Origin: CAYUZU01 sp964448675 | GTDB taxonomy: Bacteria > Planctomycetota > Phycisphaerae > UBA1845 > Fen-1342 | Assembly: GCA_964448675.1 (NCBI GenBank) | Contig: CAYUZU010000002.1 | Coordinates: 124,001-188,000 of the forward strand | Length of the DNA stretch: 64,000 nt | Direction of reading: 5' to 3' | Part shown: positions 62,854-64,000 of the stretch, in pieces | Layout of the letters: the number at the start of each line of letters is the position of its first letter | Position numbering within the stretch: position 1 is the stretch's first letter | Position numbers and translations under genes: made by a program | The notes under the pieces: model-generated | The model's input: only the letters and a program-made list of their open reading frames with translations | What the model was told of the DNA's origin: nothing | Database searches by the model: none

Positions 62854-63414
62854 TCATTCATCACGCCGGGTCGTCGCAAAGACGTTGACCGTGACCGCCG
62901 GCAGCTCGGCGATGCCCGTGTCCAATCGTAGTTTGGCGCGGTGCATTCCCGGGCGCAGTGGCGGCTGCGTTGTCACCGTCAGCCGGTAGCGGAAGCCGGG
63001 GTCGAGCGGCTCGAGTTGGACGGCGAACGGGGCCGCGGCGTCGCTGAGCAGCCGCAGGTCGAACGGCCGGTCATATGTGTTGCGCAGCTCGACGGACGCA
63101 GATTGCGGTACATCGCATGGGATGTCGTCCATGTGGATGCCATGCCGGCGCGGCGCGGGCGTGACCTCGTCGGCGCCTTCAGGCACGGTCCGTCGAAAGC
63201 ACGCGCCCGTCGCGGCGGCGCGAACATAGCCGGACGCGAGCGTGTAGCGCCGCGTCTCATCCGCACCCGCAAAGCTGCGCGCGGCGCGCAGACTGGCAAG
63301 CGACGTCGTCTGCGCCGGGTGGTGACGGCTGGCGGTGCAGGAAAGGATGAGGACCGTTGCGGCGAGCACGATCACAAATGGCCACGGCTTGTAGCGCCGA
63401 TTGATGTGAACCAT
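62854..63414 (-). CDS. Lipoprotein with DUF1573-like Ig domain
   Basis: A 186-residue envelope protein. The N-terminus has a hydrophobic segment ending in a lipobox (VLILSC, Cys26). Residues ~50-100 are variable. The C-terminal ~85 residues (VELRNTYDRPFDLRLLSDAAAPF ... GMHRAKLRLDTGIAELPAVTVNVFA) have the pattern of an ASPM/DUF1573-type immunoglobulin fold, common in planctomycete lipoproteins. The function is unknown. It is convergent with the kinase gene and 237 bp from the AhpD-like gene. Confidence 0.65.
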   Translation of the reverse strand: MVHINRRYKPWPFVIVLAATVLILSCTASRHHPAQTTSLASLRAARSFAGADETRRYTLASGYVRAAATGACFRRTVPEGADEVTPAPRRHGIHMDDIPCDVPQSASVELRNTYDRPFDLRLLSDAAAPFAVQLEPLDPGFRYRLTVTTQPPLRPGMHRAKLRLDTGIAELPAVTVNVFATTRRDE

Positions 63415-63651
63415 GTCCCGTTCCCCGTATTGGTCTTGGCATCACCACAAGCTGTCCCCGCTGATCAGGATAGCGGGGTCGGCCGTGGGCGGCCAACGTA
63501 CTCTGGTCGCAGACAGGCGCGGGGCTGCACGGCGCAGGCACCGGGGACCTCGTCCGGCACAGTCAAGCCCGCTGCCTCGCGGCCGGGGTCCGGCTGCAGC
63601 GCGTCGCCGGCACCATGAACGGATCATTGATCATTGCACATGGCCGGCGGC

Positions 63652-63996
63652 TCATTGCTCATTGATCTCGTCGACCAACTCGACCGCGCGCCGCAGGTGT
63701 GGGATGACGATGGAGCCGCCGACGATCAGCGCCACATTGAACGCTTCGAGCAGTTGCTCGTCACTGACGCCGAGCTCCTTGCAGCGGATCACGTGATACG
63801 CGATGCAGTCGTCACAGCGCAGCACCAGCGACCCGATCAGCCCGCCGATCTCTTTGGTGCGGGCGTCGAGCGCCCCGTCGGCGTACGCCTTGGTGTCGAG
63901 CGTGAAGAACCGGTTGATCCCCAGGTTCCCCGCCGCCAGGATCCGCTCATTCATCTTCTCGCGGTATGTGCGAAAATGCTCCAGTCGCGTAGCCAT
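63652..63996 (-). CDS. AhpD-like / carboxymuconolactone decarboxylase family protein
   Basis: A 114-residue helical protein, complete, starting 4 bases from the window end. It has the redox motif LRCDDCIAYHV (CxxC followed by His three residues later) after a conserved acidic helix (TKEIGGLIGSLV), as in AhpD-like peroxidase/reductase members of the CMD superfamily. The helix pattern LLEAFNVALIVGGSIVIPHLRRAVELV is typical. It may reduce peroxides or act as a disulfide reductase; the substrate is not known. Upstream genes, if in an operon, are outside the window. Confidence 0.88.
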   Translation of the reverse strand: MATRLEHFRTYREKMNERILAAGNLGINRFFTLDTKAYADGALDARTKEIGGLIGSLVLRCDDCIAYHVIRCKELGVSDEQLLEAFNVALIVGGSIVIPHLRRAVELVDEINEQ

Positions 63997-64000
63997 GCTC

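Overview
The window is a high-GC chromosomal segment that looks like a planctomycete, most likely of the Phycisphaerae type. The evidence is a LEPR-XLL-type surface protein, an H-X-DG prepilin-like protein, a PEP-CTERM protein, an ECF sigma factor placed directly before a Ser/Thr kinase with TPR-like repeats, and secreted proteases that end in Cys-rich GACC modules plus dockerin-like WRDID repeats. I see no phage, plasmid, transposase, rRNA, tRNA or CRISPR array. It reads as ordinary chromosome with one remarkable gene cluster near the left end.

Layout. (1) 0-1.4 kb: a TIM-barrel-like protein and a small membrane protein. (2) 1.6-6.6 kb: a haem-motif hybrid histidine kinase with four PAS domains, and a response regulator/diguanylate cyclase. 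(3) 6.7-15.8 kb: a co-directional block with a LEPR-XLL/RTX-like surface protein, an RND-type adaptor, a PilZ protein, a tandem-GAF/HlyD adaptor and an M50 metallopeptidase/HlyD fusion. (4) 16-21.2 kb: PEP-CTERM protein, prepilin-like protein and a GH67N-like/malectin protein. (5) 21.3-30 kb: RuvC-like protein, DUF4405 cytochrome-b-like protein, APH-fold kinase, orphan HlyD adaptor, beta-propeller protein and a secreted trypsin-fold protease. (6) 30-38 kb: orphan OmpR-type regulator, chemoreceptor, OFA-family transporter and acetyl-CoA synthetase. (7) 38-49.7 kb: housekeeping genes gatB, peroxiredoxin, ahcY, a GT2/GT87 glycosyltransferase pair, GNAT, phosphoesterase, rho, FAH-family hydrolase and a zinc-ribbon protein. 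(8) 50-55 kb: a large secreted gluzincin metalloprotease, a coiled-coil lipoprotein and ubiE/menG. (9) 55.2-59.2 kb: a possible terminated small RNA and dnaE2 with repeat-derived in-frame insertions. (10) 59.4-64 kb: ECF sigma factor, Ser/Thr kinase, lipoprotein and an AhpD-like protein.

The most interesting unit is 5.5-15.8 kb. A c-di-GMP synthase sits beside a large exported repeat protein. Behind that protein are three envelope adaptors, one fused to cytosolic GAF sensors and one to an intramembrane metallopeptidase, together with a c-di-GMP receptor (PilZ). No ABC ATPase or TolC gene accompanies them. I infer a c-di-GMP-controlled route for export or display of the LEPR-XLL protein; this is a hypothesis from gene content and order. 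Other points worth attention are repeat insertions inside dnaE2, an operator-like GTTC-N7-GTTA in the spacer of its promoter, an orphan intrinsic terminator that implies an unannotated transcript, and a Ser/Thr kinase in which the metal-binding Asn of the catalytic loop is His.
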